The position numbers and the translations under genes were made by a program. From Ixodes scapularis (lineage: Eukaryota > Arthropoda > Arachnida > Ixodida > Ixodidae), in assembly GCF_016920785.2 (NCBI RefSeq), contig NW_024609857.1:75575570-75639569 (forward strand): a stretch of 64,000 bases of DNA, given 5' to 3'. Below are positions 11,014-21,639 of the stretch, piece by piece. The notes beneath the pieces were generated by a model. That model worked only from the letters and a program-made list of their open reading frames with translations. It had not been told where the DNA came from and did not search any database. Position 1 is the first letter of the stretch. Every line of letters begins with the position of its first letter.

Positions 11014-13864
11014 TCAGCAATGCTCATCCTGCACGGGCAAGTTTTTAATAGAAAGGACAAACGTCCTGTAGCAAGGGTTGAAAATATCAAGTTTTTCAGA
11101 GTAATGATTCAAACGCTGAGCCATTCTCACAATTGGGTTTACCGGACTAAACATTCTAGAAACATAAAAAGATGACAGAAGACGAGTAGGCACACGTGGG
11201 ACCCTAAGGCACAGTTCAGATAACAGGCTCGGAGAATTGATGAGTCCATGCAGCGTTTTAAACAAAAATAGTAAGTCCGCGTTCTCCCGACGCCGGTGCA
11301 AGCTAAGCAAACCAACACGCTCTAACGCAGACTCATATGTTAAACAGTGAACATCCTCCTTTATGTAGCGATGTTTAAAGATAGAAACAAACTTTTTTTG
11401 CACACGTTCGATCTCCAAGGAGTGACTTTTAGAAATTCCATTCCAAACAACTGAGGCATATTCTAACTGTGACCTGGATAGCGAGCAGTATAACGTGATA
11501 AAAGCCGTCGGGTTTTTGAACTCCCTGGTTAAGCGAGAGGCAACACCCAACATTCGCAAAGACGAGTTAACCAGTTTACCAATGTGATCAGAGAAACGCA
11601 ACCCAGAATCAACCATGACTCCGAGATCTTTCATTACACTTACTCGAGACAAAGTCTCTCCTTGAATATTATATGCAAAAGAGATATTGTGAGTTTTCCG
11701 AGAGAGCGTCATGACCTTGGTTTTGGACGGGTTCAAGAGAAGGTCATTTTCAGAGCACCATCGGTAGAAAGAACATGCATCTTCCTGGAGCTTAGCACAA
11801 TCACGTTCAGTAACTATTTCTCGATAAATTTTTATATCGTCAGCATATTGCAGGAATGAAGAATTTAAAACAGCAAAAGAGACGTCATTTACGAAAATTG
11901 TGAACAGAAGGGGTCCTAAAACAGATCCCTGAGGAACGCCAGAGCGAGTCCTGTACAACGAAGAGTTCATGTTGTTAACCCGGACATATGCCTCTCTCTC
12001 TGACAAGTAGCTTTTTAACCAGTCATGTACTGAGCCACATACTCCATAGGAGTAAAGTTTGGATAAAAGAATAATGTGATTGACTACGTCAAAAGCCTTA
12101 CTTAAGTCAAAGTAGACAACGTCCAACTGACCTCTGTTACATATTACACGAGATGCAGCAGACATAAAGCTAACGAGATTGGTAGTAGTTGATCTGCCGC
12201 TCATAAAACCATGCTGATTGGGAATTGCTAAGTTTCGAAATTTGAAAGACAGGAATTGATGAACTACCATTTCAAAGAGCTTAGAAAATGGAGAGAGAAG
12301 AGAAATAGGTCTATAGTTACAAATATCACCTTTTTTTTCCCGACTTTAAGACTGGAACAACAGCAGCGACTTTCCACGTTTCAGGAAAGGTTCCCAACCT
12401 CAACGAGTTGTTAAATATAGAGCACAGTACCGGCGTGAATATGTCGTGATACGTTTTGAGAATCGCAGAGGGAATGCCGTCGGGCCCTACTGATAATGTT
12501 GCTCTCATTTTCTTAATACAGAATCGTACGGACTCTTCATCAACATTAATGCAACTTAACAAGTCACCAAACCCATCTAAGTGAGGCAGCACAGGTGCAG
12601 AACGCTGCGTACTATCCCTGTAGACGGACCTAAAATGCTCAGCAAATAACTCAGGCACGGACTTCAAATCGCTCTCGTGATTATCCAGGACAATCTTCGA
12701 CTCGATATGCCTCCCAGAACGTGAATTAATGTACTTCCAGAATTTCTTCGGATTATTGACAAGATCTGATTCCACTAAGCAACGATGAGCCTGGCGGTCG
12801 CGATCCAGGACCGTCTTACATTGCTTTCTGCAGTTCTTGAATTCCACCTCCCACTTTAAAAGGCCACTTTTCTTAAACTTCCTGTGAAAGAAGTCCTTTC
12901 TTTTCAGTAGTGTTTTTAGCTCACTGGAAAACCAGTTAGGAAAGCGAGATTTAGTAACTGTCCTTAACGGAATAAAAGTATCCATGGCCTTCCGAACAGT
13001 TTGCGTGAAGAGCATGACCTGGTCATTCACATCAGGCGACTCCAAGATCAATGCCCAATCAAAACTCGTGAGGTAATGATGCATCCCGACATAGTCCCCT
13101 GCCGACAGATTATATGAGGTGTGCGGCGGGGAATCACTAGAATGAGCACGAACAGAAGAATTCTCGAAAGAAAGTACTATATCAAGTGCAGGATGATAAG
13201 TATCCTGAGGAACTAATGGCAGTTCACCCCGTGCTACACGCACACTGTCCATATTTGAGAAGCATAAATCTAGAGCATTAAATTGGTGATTCAAAACATT
13301 ATTGTGTTGTTTGAGATTTAAGAAAGAAGAAAAGTTTAAGAGCTGGGTGCCTTTCTGCCTGCAGTAAAAGTTGTCCGTAAAAACATCAAGCTGCGGCCAG
13401 TTGACTCCAGGAGCATTAAAATCCCCCAAGATTAAGACTTCGCATCCCTGTAAGTCATTCACTGTATTCTCTATGCCAACAAGACAACTATGAAATTCAT
13501 CTGGCGGTGTCTGGGGAGGGAGGTAAAATAAACCGATTAAAACGCGTACTCCCTTTGCAGCCTCAATCTCGACCCATACGCTCTCGGTAAATTTCTCTAA
13601 GTCTTCGCGTCTCCTAGAGCGGTAGCGCCTGTCGACTGCGACCAACACTCCACCTCCCGTTCTGCTCCGCGGGGTAGAATCACGATCGCGACGGTGCACC
13701 TCAAAACAAGGAGGGAAGTAATCGGAGGAGCCGATGCTAGAACACAACCATGTTTCAGTTAAACAGAATATAGAGCAATTGGATAAGGTAACATTAGAGA
13801 AAAAGCAATCGGCTTTTGTACGCAGGCCGCGAACGTTTTGGTAAAATAAATCAATGTGACTCAT
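11014..13864 (-). pseudogene. LINE B1 ORF2, endonuclease-reverse transcriptase with one frameshift
   Basis: About 949 aa from MSHIDLFYQNVRGLRTK (ATG at 13864). Endonuclease motifs: YQNVRGLRTK, LTETWL, GLFYLPPQTPPDE, LILGDFNAPGVNW. Reverse transcriptase motifs: FYFDLSKAFDVVNH is written VYFDLSKAFDVVNH here, SGVPQGSVLGPLLFTIFVND and QYADDIKIYRE. The frame shifts in a T8 run at 12331-12338; a run of 7 would restore LKSGKKGDICNYRPIS, matching B2. It is otherwise open from end to end. C-terminal residues are SIKNLPVQDEHC. Confidence 0.88.
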
Positions 13865-13871
13865 CCTTGGT

Positions 13872-14030
13872 CTATCCAACGTTCAAAGGGGAGGCGGCTG
13901 CCTCGGATGCATGGAGCAGGTCTTCGCGAAGGGCGCCTCGAAAAGCCTTAAAGAGGCATGATTTGGGCCACACGGTAGGATCGGAAAGCTTTTCGAAGTC
14001 TTTTGCAGCCACAGACACATGGAAGGAGGC
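13872..14030 (-). pseudogene. LINE B1 ORF1, C-terminal remnant
   Basis: About 50 codons reading YASFHVSVAAKDFEKLSDP and ending SEAAASPLNVG, homologous to the C-terminus of the B2 ORF1 protein. The TAG stop is at 13874-13872, 7 nt upstream of the ORF2 ATG. Everything N-terminal is absent because the element is 5'-truncated at about 14034. Confidence 0.8.
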
Positions 14031-14330
14031 GTAGGAGTAATAATAATAATAATAATAATCAATCAATCAATCAATCAATGTTTATTAAAGTGTCCAGGAA
14101 CAACCAATCGGTCTTAGTGCTGGCACACTAAAAAAAAATTAGCAAAAACACACACATACAAACACGCATACACACGAGTGCAGAAGGAGAACGTAGTTCT
14201 CCAGTCTGAGAATAAAAATATTAACAAGTATGAAAGACACTCAGATTAACAAGGGAAATCAAAAGCACAAAACAGAGACATCACCAGGTGTGAGAGCAAA
14301 AAGCAAATACTACATAAGCGCTTCAACTGA

Positions 14331-17177
14331 TCAGCCCTTTTCCTGCAAGAGGAAGATTTGAACAGCATTTCCGAACTTGCTCCCGCATGAGTTAAAAATA
14401 TCAATTGTGTCAGAGTAGCGATTATAACACTCCGCCGATCTTTGGATCGGGTTTAAGTTGCTAAAATGTCGAGCTATATAAAAAGATGATTGGAGCCGCG
14501 TAGGCACACGTGGAACTCTAAGGCTCACTTCGGACAGAAGGCTGGGAGAGTTAATCGAGCCGTGCAGGGTCTTAAACAAAAACAACAAATCTGCCTTCAC
14601 CCGACGCTGCTGGAGGCTCAACAAGTTGACAAGTTGCGAGTTACACACACCGTTCAGAGAAGGATCACCATTCTCAAGGTACCGATATTTAAAGATAGAA
14701 ATAAATTTGTGTTGGACTCGCTCGACAGATGAACTGTTAGTTTTGGAAATGCCGTTCCAAACAACCGAGGCGTACTCTAGCTGGGATCTAACTAAGGAAC
14801 AATACAGCGTAAAAAAAGCGGACGGGCTTTTGAACTCTTTCGTTATGCGAGACACGGCACCTAACGTGCGCAAGGCCGATTGAACCACTTTGATGACGTG
14901 AGTGTCAAATCTCAAGGTTGAATCAAAGACAACTCCATGGTCCCTCAGTTCACTTACACGTGACAGCAGTTCGCCATGATAACTATATGGAAAGAATATA
15001 TCATGGGTCTTGCGAGAATATGTCATTATTTTTGTTTTAGAATGATTCAAACGGAGGTCATTGTCTAAACACCAACGACCGAAGGAATATGCGTCATTCT
15101 GAAGCGCGATGCAATCCTCTAAGGTCGATATTTTTTTGTAAAGTTTTATATCATCAGCGTACTGCAGAAATGAAGAATTTAATATAAGTCGAGAGACATC
15201 ATTTACAAAAATATTAAAAAGGAGGGGGCCCAAGACAGATCCCTGAGGCACTCCAGAGCTTGCCTTGTACAAGGGGGAGGTAGTATTGTTGACGCGGACG
15301 TAGGCTTGCCTATCAGACAAATAGCTTTTTAACAAATTGTATACCGAACCACATACTCCGTACGAAGACAGCTTGTATAAAAGGATGTTGTGGTTGACTA
15401 CGTCGAATGCCTTACTCAGGTCGAAATAAAAAACGTCAAGCTGACCTCTATTACAAACTACTTCAGAGGCAGCAGACATAAAAGATACGAGATTGGTGGA
15501 TGTCGATCTGCCGGACATGAAACCATGCTGATTAGGAATGACTATACTACGAAACTTGAAGGAGAGAAATTGATGGATTACCATTTCAAAGAGTTTGGAA
15601 AAAGAAGAGAGAAGAGAAATCGGTCTGTAATTAAGAACATCACCACTATTTCCAGATTTCAGGACCGGAACAACCACTGCCAGTTTCCAGTCGTCAGGGA
15701 ATATCCCTGACGTCAAGGAGTTATTGAAAATTGTGCACAGTATAGGCGTAAGTAATTCATGATAAGCCTTAACAATTGCAGCGGGTATCCCGTCATGACC
15801 TGCAGACAATGTGGGTTTCATTTTCTTAATACATAGCCTAACACATTCCTCATCGACAACCACAGAACCTAATGAGTCGCCAAAAACGTCCGAGTGAGGC
15901 AAAATAGATGAGGAGCAGTTATTATTATTAATGTAAACTGACGCAAAGTGATCAGCAAACAACTCAGACATGCCCTTCGCACTGTCGCTATGCTGATTCA
16001 AGACGATTTCGGACTTAATATTCTTCCCCAAGCGCGATTTAGCGTACCTCCAAAATTTCTTGGGATTTTTAACAAGATCTGATTCCACCGAGTCAGAATG
16101 CGCCTGGCGATCACGGTTTAAAATTTTCTTACATCGCTTTCTGCAAATTTTAAATTCAACTTCCCACTTTGGAAGACCACTTTTCTTAAACCTCCTGTGC
16201 AAAAAATCTTTCCGTTTTAAAAGCGTTCTGAGTTCGCGAGAGAACCAGATAGGGAAGCGAGATTTTTTAGACGTTTTAAGAGGGATATACATGTCCATAG
16301 CCTCCTGAACAACAGTTGTGAGGAGATATACTTGGCCGTTGATATCAGACGACTCCAGGATAGAAGCCCAGTCAACACCTGAAAGATGGTGATACATTCC
16401 AGTGTAGTCCCCCGCTGAATACTTATATGATGTGTGTGGGGAAGGACCATTAGAGGGACTGAGGACCGGAGGATCAAAAACAGAAAGAACTACATCAAGA
16501 GCAGGGTGATAGCTATCCTCAGGAACCATAGAAAGTTCACTTCGAGCCACACGTATACCGTCCGTGTTTGAAAAGCATAAATCTAAGGCATTACCTTGGT
16601 CGTTTAGAATGTTATTGTGCTGTCTAAGATCTAAAAAGGAAGTAAAGTTGAGGAGATAGTTGCACTTTTGTTTACAATAAAAGTTGCCAGTAAGGACATT
16701 GAATTGTGTCCAGTTAATCCCTGGAGCGTTAAAATCCCCCAAGATTAAGATATTGCTCCCCTGTGAATCATTAATAGTATTTTCAATGTCAGCAAGACAT
16801 CTTTGGAAATCATCTGGTGTCGTCTGAGGAGGAAGGTAAAACAGACCTATTAAAATACGTTCTCTGCTAGAACACTCAATTTCAACCCACAGAGACTCAG
16901 GAAATCTCTCCAGATCCTCACGTCTTCGTGAACTATATTGTTTGTTAACCGCGACCAATACACCGCCTCCTACTCGGCCCCGGGAAGAGAAATCACGATC
17001 ATGACGGTAGACATCAAAACAAGGCGGAAAGTAGTCGGAGGAACTAACACTAGGACGTAACCAAGTTTCCGTTAAGCAAACAATTGAGTAATTAGATAGA
17101 GTAATGTTGGCAAAGAAACATTCAGCTTTCGTCCGCAGGCCACGGACATTCTGGTAAAACAAATCGACGTTACTCAT
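14331..17177 (-). CDS. LINE B2 ORF2, endonuclease-reverse transcriptase
   Basis: 948 aa from MSNVDLFYQNVRGLRTK (ATG 17177-17175). An upstream in-frame extension overlaps ORF1 and is not conserved in B1, so I start here. Endonuclease domain about 1-230: YQNVRGLRTK, LTETWLRP, RVGGGVLVAV, LFYLPPQTTPDDF, LILGDFNAPGINW, SYHPALDVV. Reverse transcriptase about 470-720: NYRPISLLSSFSKLFE, QHGFMSGRSTSTNL, FDLSKAFDVVNHNILL, SGVPQGSVLGPLLFNIF, QYADDIKLYKK. No RNase H. It is predicted to nick target DNA and copy the element RNA. The start codon overlaps the ORF1 stop in ATGAGTAA. Confidence 0.92.
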   Translation of the reverse strand: MSNVDLFYQNVRGLRTKAECFFANITLSNYSIVCLTETWLRPSVSSSDYFPPCFDVYRHDRDFSSRGRVGGGVLVAVNKQYSSRRREDLERFPESLWVEIECSSRERILIGLFYLPPQTTPDDFQRCLADIENTINDSQGSNILILGDFNAPGINWTQFNVLTGNFYCKQKCNYLLNFTSFLDLRQHNNILNDQGNALDLCFSNTDGIRVARSELSMVPEDSYHPALDVVLSVFDPPVLSPSNGPSPHTSYKYSAGDYTGMYHHLSGVDWASILESSDINGQVYLLTTVVQEAMDMYIPLKTSKKSRFPIWFSRELRTLLKRKDFLHRRFKKSGLPKWEVEFKICRKRCKKILNRDRQAHSDSVESDLVKNPKKFWRYAKSRLGKNIKSEIVLNQHSDSAKGMSELFADHFASVYINNNNCSSSILPHSDVFGDSLGSVVVDEECVRLCIKKMKPTLSAGHDGIPAAIVKAYHELLTPILCTIFNNSLTSGIFPDDWKLAVVVPVLKSGNSGDVLNYRPISLLSSFSKLFEMVIHQFLSFKFRSIVIPNQHGFMSGRSTSTNLVSFMSAASEVVCNRGQLDVFYFDLSKAFDVVNHNILLYKLSSYGVCGSVYNLLKSYLSDRQAYVRVNNTTSPLYKASSGVPQGSVLGPLLFNIFVNDVSRLILNSSFLQYADDIKLYKKISTLEDCIALQNDAYSFGRWCLDNDLRLNHSKTKIMTYSRKTHDIFFPYSYHGELLSRVSELRDHGVVFDSTLRFDTHVIKVVQSALRTLGAVSRITKEFKSPSAFFTLYCSLVRSQLEYASVVWNGISKTNSSSVERVQHKFISIFKYRYLENGDPSLNGVCNSQLVNLLSLQQRRVKADLLFLFKTLHGSINSPSLLSEVSLRVPRVPTRLQSSFYIARHFSNLNPIQRSAECYNRYSDTIDIFNSCGSKFGNAVQIFLLQEKG

Positions 17178-18312
17178 CTTTGTATTTAGTGTTGGGCTTG
17201 TGGGCTTCTTCAGACGAGTGAAGGAGTTCTTGACGAAGAGCGCCTCTGAAAGGTTTAAAAAGACAATCCTTCGGCCACAAAGCAGGGTCAGAGAGTTTCT
17301 CAAAGTCTTCGGCAGCTACAGAGACGTGAAAAGAGGCGTAAGTGTTGTAGCGAGTCTTCAGTCGGTGGCACTTCAAGTTTTCTACATCGAGGGAACACAG
17401 ATGCCCAACGACGTCAGTAGAGGTGGTGACCGGATCCAGCTTGGTCACAAACAATGCCCTCCGGCGGGAAGATGAGGGGGCAACGCTCAGCTTGCACGCC
17501 ACGGACGCTCCGGCTTGCGCGGGGATTCGAGTCTTCGGGCTGATCGGATTGGGCTTCACAGAAAGTGGATCATCTACCGACGCCTCGCTCACCAGCGCAG
17601 AGACCGGTGCCTGCGGGCTCATGGGGTTCGGCTTACCAGGCAGCGCATCATCTTTCGTCGTCCCGTCTGCTGGTGCACCTGCAGGCTTTGCAGAGAGAGC
17701 CGAGGCAGGAGGGAAGCGCAGGGCTGCAGCAAATGTTTTTCCTCCACAGGGCCCTGCCTGAACTTCAACATCAGTTCTTGCACGCTTACCAAGCACATCG
17801 CGTAAGCTGCGAACTTCCGCCCGGAGACAGGCGATGGAGCCTGCCTGGAGCTCCGCCTGCTGTCTCTGCTCACGACGGAGACGCGCGTTGTCTTCACTGA
17901 GGGAAGCAACCTCCTCGGTGAGGAAAGAAATTCCTTCCAGCGCGTCGAGGAGAAGGGACCGAAGGGACTGAAGGCTGGCGTCCCCACGTGCGTCGAGGCC
18001 ATCGGGAGAGGAGGCAGGCAGCGTCGCCGAACGAGTAGGGGAGGACGATGGCGGAGGAGGAGAGCGGGCGAACTGGTCGTCGGGGTCACCGGAGACCACG
18101 CCGCTGACGTTAGGCCTAGCTCCACCGTTGATCTTGGCACAGCTTTGGCAGACAAATGAGCTCACCTCACGCTGAAGAAATGTGCGTTCGGTCTCCGGAA
18201 AGCATACGCACTTCGTATGCGCGCGAAGTTGGCACTCAGTGCAGCGAAGAAATCTTTGTCGTCCGTAAAAACAGCGAGAGCAAATCAGACATGCATCCTT
18301 GCTGGGCGGCAT
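17170..18312 (-). CDS. LINE B2 ORF1, zinc-finger/coiled-coil RNA-binding protein
   Basis: 380 aa. The N-terminus has a PHD-like finger (CLICSRC, CTECQLRAHTKC, FVCQSC; residues about 8-55). A Ser/Pro/Ala-rich linker and a coiled coil (about 120-175, LTEEVASLSEDNARLRREQ) follow. A low-complexity stretch leads to a C-terminal domain with ALFVTKLDP, CHRLKTRYNTYASFHV and WPKDCLFKPFRG, which has an RRM-like look, ending KYKDE. It lacks the FNDNLTxxNKELFW block of family A, so the two families have unrelated C-terminal domains. The frame is intact. Stop and ORF2 start overlap by 8 nt. Confidence 0.88.
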   Translation of the reverse strand: MPPSKDACLICSRCFYGRQRFLRCTECQLRAHTKCVCFPETERTFLQREVSSFVCQSCAKINGGARPNVSGVVSGDPDDQFARSPPPPSSSPTRSATLPASSPDGLDARGDASLQSLRSLLLDALEGISFLTEEVASLSEDNARLRREQRQQAELQAGSIACLRAEVRSLRDVLGKRARTDVEVQAGPCGGKTFAAALRFPPASALSAKPAGAPADGTTKDDALPGKPNPMSPQAPVSALVSEASVDDPLSVKPNPISPKTRIPAQAGASVACKLSVAPSSSRRRALFVTKLDPVTTSTDVVGHLCSLDVENLKCHRLKTRYNTYASFHVSVAAEDFEKLSDPALWPKDCLFKPFRGALRQELLHSSEEAHKPNTKYKDE

Positions 18313-18790
18313 CTCCGCAGCGAATCAATTGTACAATACAATAATAATAATAATAATAATTTTATTTCACAGACTTCAATACAATACAGAAAAAGCGGGC
18401 CCGTCGAAAGCCAATAGCGGCTTGTGGGACTGGACCCAGCAGCGGCGTAAAAGAAAAAGAAAAACTATAGTGCACAAAACAAATATCAGCAATCACAAAC
18501 ATTTGCGAAGTAGCTAAACACAAAGAGATCAAATACAACCTATAAACAATCGAAGTTGAAATAAGCTAAACAACAAAACAAAAGCACGAAAGAAAGTGCA
18601 TGACACTATACAAGTCCAAACTCAACCGAAAAATAGCGGCGAAAACCAAGAAACGAAGACCAAGAAAATGCAGATACATCTCAGCGCTGTCGACGTATAC
18701 AAAGTAAAAAAAAAAGAAAAAAAAGAAAGCGCGATGAAGAGCAAACATATTGAAGCTTGTTAAATAATCCAGAGTTGAGTGCAAATAACT

Positions 18791-20727
18791 CTAGCATAAC
18801 GTTCGTAAAGCTTTTTTTAACTGACGCTTGGAAGTTATTTCAAAAAACGTATCCGACATGTTGTTAAAGAGCTCAGGGACATAAAAGGAACGCAGTCTTT
18901 TCCCATACTTTGTATATACACGCGGAACGACATAAGGTTTGCTTTCTCTAAGAACGCGCTTTTCAACTTGAGGCGTCTTGAAGGTACTCGTCCAATAATG
19001 CTTGCTAATTACACATCTACTGAAGAGGGCTGAAAGGCGCGGGAGACCCAAGAAAACAAATAAATCATCACTGGACATAGGTAGCGAGGTGTACGCCACT
19101 GCCCTTAGAATGCTTTTTAAAATAGCGTCAATTTTATCATGCCAGAGCACAGAACAGTTAGCATATACAGTAATGCCATAACGCAACAAGCCGTAGGCTA
19201 ATGCATTCACTATAATTTTTCTGACCGAAAAAGGGAAAAAAGATTTTGTACAATACAACATACACGATACACTTCGCAATCTTTTTGCAATATAAGCGAG
19301 ATGCGAGTTCCAAGACAGATCAGCATCAAAAAATATTCCCAAGTACTTGACTGTGCTGACAAATTTAAGAGGCGTACGCCTGCAATCTGTAGACTTGGAA
19401 GAGTGCATTAGGAGAGGAATATCTGGGCAATACCGTTTTAAAGGATTACTGAAACGCACGAGTTTCGTTTTTTGAATGTTAAGTGTAATACAATTTGCTT
19501 CAAACCAGTCTATTACTCGGGAAGCATTGGTTTGTAATAACGAAATGGCATCGTGGAAATTTATATGCCGTGAAACCAACAGCGTGTCGTCAGCGTATTG
19601 GTAAATATCGCACCCTAAAACAGTCTTAGCCAGGTCATTCACGTACAAATTAAACAAAAGGGGCGACAAAACCGAGCCCTGAGGCACTCCGGCTTTCAAA
19701 GGTACATCGACACTGGTGGCGTTACAAAGCGAAACGTGCTGCGTCCGGTTTGTCAAAAAATCTTGAAGGATACGGTAAAAAGGCCCCCTAAAACCATAGT
19801 CATACAATTTTTTCAGTAGTACCTTATGACTGATGGTGTCGAATGCCTTAGAAGCGTCTAAAAAAAGTGCGCAGGCAAATTTGTTGCTTTCAAATGTTGA
19901 GTGTAACGAGTCCACGAGTTCCTCTAATAGCGAATCGGTGCCACGCCCCGCCGTAAAACCGTGCTGTGTCGGCGACAGTAAATTAAACTTGTCGAGAAAC
20001 GTAGTCATTGTTTTTAACATATGTTTTTCCAAAACTAGCGCTAAACAAGGGAAAATAGATATTGGCCTGTAACTTTCAAAGTTATCACGAGCACCGCCTT
20101 TGTAAATTGGTCTAACTATTGCACTTTTCAAGCCAGCCGGAATTAATCCGAAGCTCAGAATTCCGTTAAATATGTGCAGTAAGATATTTTCCAGCACTTC
20201 AAAATTGCGCCGTAGGTCTCCAAGACGGATTTTATCTGCCCCGGGTGCCTTATTGGGATTAAAACTAAATAAAAGTGTACGTAAATCCTCCCTCGTCATG
20301 TCCGGCAGAAAGGCGGATGCTAAGCAAGAACGCTCTAGATTAGTAGGCGCGATAACTTCATCATGAGAGACACCCGAAAATTTGGCAAAGAAAAGATTGA
20401 AACCGTCAACAATTGGTAATACATTAGGCCCGAAATATTTTTTTATATTGTCATCAATGGACGGCCTACTAGAGCATCCCTTAACCTCGTTTACAAGGGC
20501 CCAGGTCTTAGCAGTATCGAAGCGTGATTGAAAAAACTTCCCCTGGAAATGACGACGCTTTCTGGAACGAATAAGTGCAGTTACACGATTCCTTTCACAT
20601 TTGTATTGCAATCTTAGCTCTTTGTCCTCAGGAAAACGACGACATCGTGCCCACAAGATATCTTTCTCTTTGACGGCAGAAAAGACGTCTGCCGTCAGCC
20701 ATGGCTTATTCAACCTACGTTTTTTTA
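18791..20727 (-). pseudogene. LINE A2 ORF2, reverse transcriptase and C-terminal part
   Basis: This part starts at KKRRLNKPWLTADV, directly after the insertion, and is open to the stop at 18791. Reverse transcriptase motifs: YRPISIFPCLALVLEKH, ALFLDASKAFDTISHKVLL, AGVPQGSVLSPLLFNLYV, QYADDTLLVSRH. The C-terminal region contains VKYLGIFFDADLSWNSHL and FYVPELFNNM and ends LKKALRTLC. It would join in frame with 22249-23172 if the insertion and one target copy were absent. It is intact apart from the insertion. Confidence 0.88.
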
Positions 20728-21607
20728 GAGCGCAGCTCTTAAGGCCCGACCACACTAGCGTGAACGGCGCCGCCGGGCGGCGCCGCCGGGCGGTACCGCC
20801 GTCCGGCGTCCCAACGCGAGGAGTCCACATTGGCCTCCGTTTTGCAGGCGTCACGTGACAGCACTGGTTCCCGCGATCGCGCCTCCCGTCGGATTTCCCG
20901 CTCTTTCGTCGTCTGCTCTTCGTTAGATTCTTCCGTTCCGCACTCGCTGTCTAGACGGTAAGAGTTCATAATGACCTGGTGATCAGCGTGAATGTGATTA
21001 TCCTAACCTGCTCGTTGATCTTGCGACGTCGCCGCGCTCTGAAGGGAAGGAGGCGCAGGTTTTGGGTCCGGCCGGGTTGGTTCTACCGAAACACCGAAGG
21101 ACAGGAGAGGTCTGGCGCGCCGCCGGGGCTTTGCTGCCCCGGCGGCGCGCCAGAGACGAAGGCTACTTTCGAAAGTGTCACCAAATCAACACGACATCCG
21201 TCACAACAGAGACGACATGCAACAAGTGCCACGGAGAAACTCACTTGTAATTCCGAATTGGTTAGTTTCAAGGAACCGCTCCGTTGGGGAAGGCATCGGG
21301 GGGAAATAGGGGGAGCAGACGACACCAAACACGTCCTTCGCTTCGAGAGGCGCCGAGGACCGGCTTGAGCGTTGCCATGGCATCGCGACGTCACTATCTA
21401 CGCCACCTCCCATTGGCTCCTCTCTTCTGCGGCGTGCGGCGTCAAGCTTGAACCGCGCACGGAGCGGTTGGGTGTGCGGCGCCGCACGTCGTGACGTTGA
21501 AGCCGAAAACTGGTTTCCGCCGGCAACCGGCAGCGACGACCGTCGCGCCGCAGGCCTCCGAAACGCCAATGTGGTCGCGCCTTTAGGGGCCCGTTCCCGG
21601 CTTGAGC

Positions 21608-21639
<32 letters not shown>

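Larger units (their letters stand above)
10691..14034 (-). mobile_element. LINE B1, 5'-truncated in ORF1
   Basis: The 3' end on the plus strand is TATAATATAATAATAATAAT, then (CAAT)n and a hairpin-forming stretch CAGTGCCCAGG...CTGGTACACTG (10752-10793). ORF2 occupies 11014-13864 with one frameshift. Only the last about 50 codons of ORF1 remain (13872-14030). The 5' truncation point abuts the tail of B2. It is the same family as B2, with clearly diverged sequence. Confidence 0.85.
14035..18334 (-). mobile_element. LINE B2 with both ORFs intact
   Basis: Sense order: about 22 nt leader, ORF1 (18312-17170), ORF2 (17177-14331), 3' UTR with hairpin-capable GTGCCAGC/CTGGACAC stretch near 14089-14130, (TTGA)n and (TTA)n tail at 14035-14080. 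The tail of A2 begins only about 22 nt before the ORF1 ATG, so any longer 5' UTR or promoter is missing. Both ORFs are uninterrupted, unlike every other LINE here. Confidence 0.88.

Noticed and set aside
17178..17303. N-terminal extension of B2 ORF2
   Set aside because: It is the ORF1 sequence read in another frame and is not conserved in B1.
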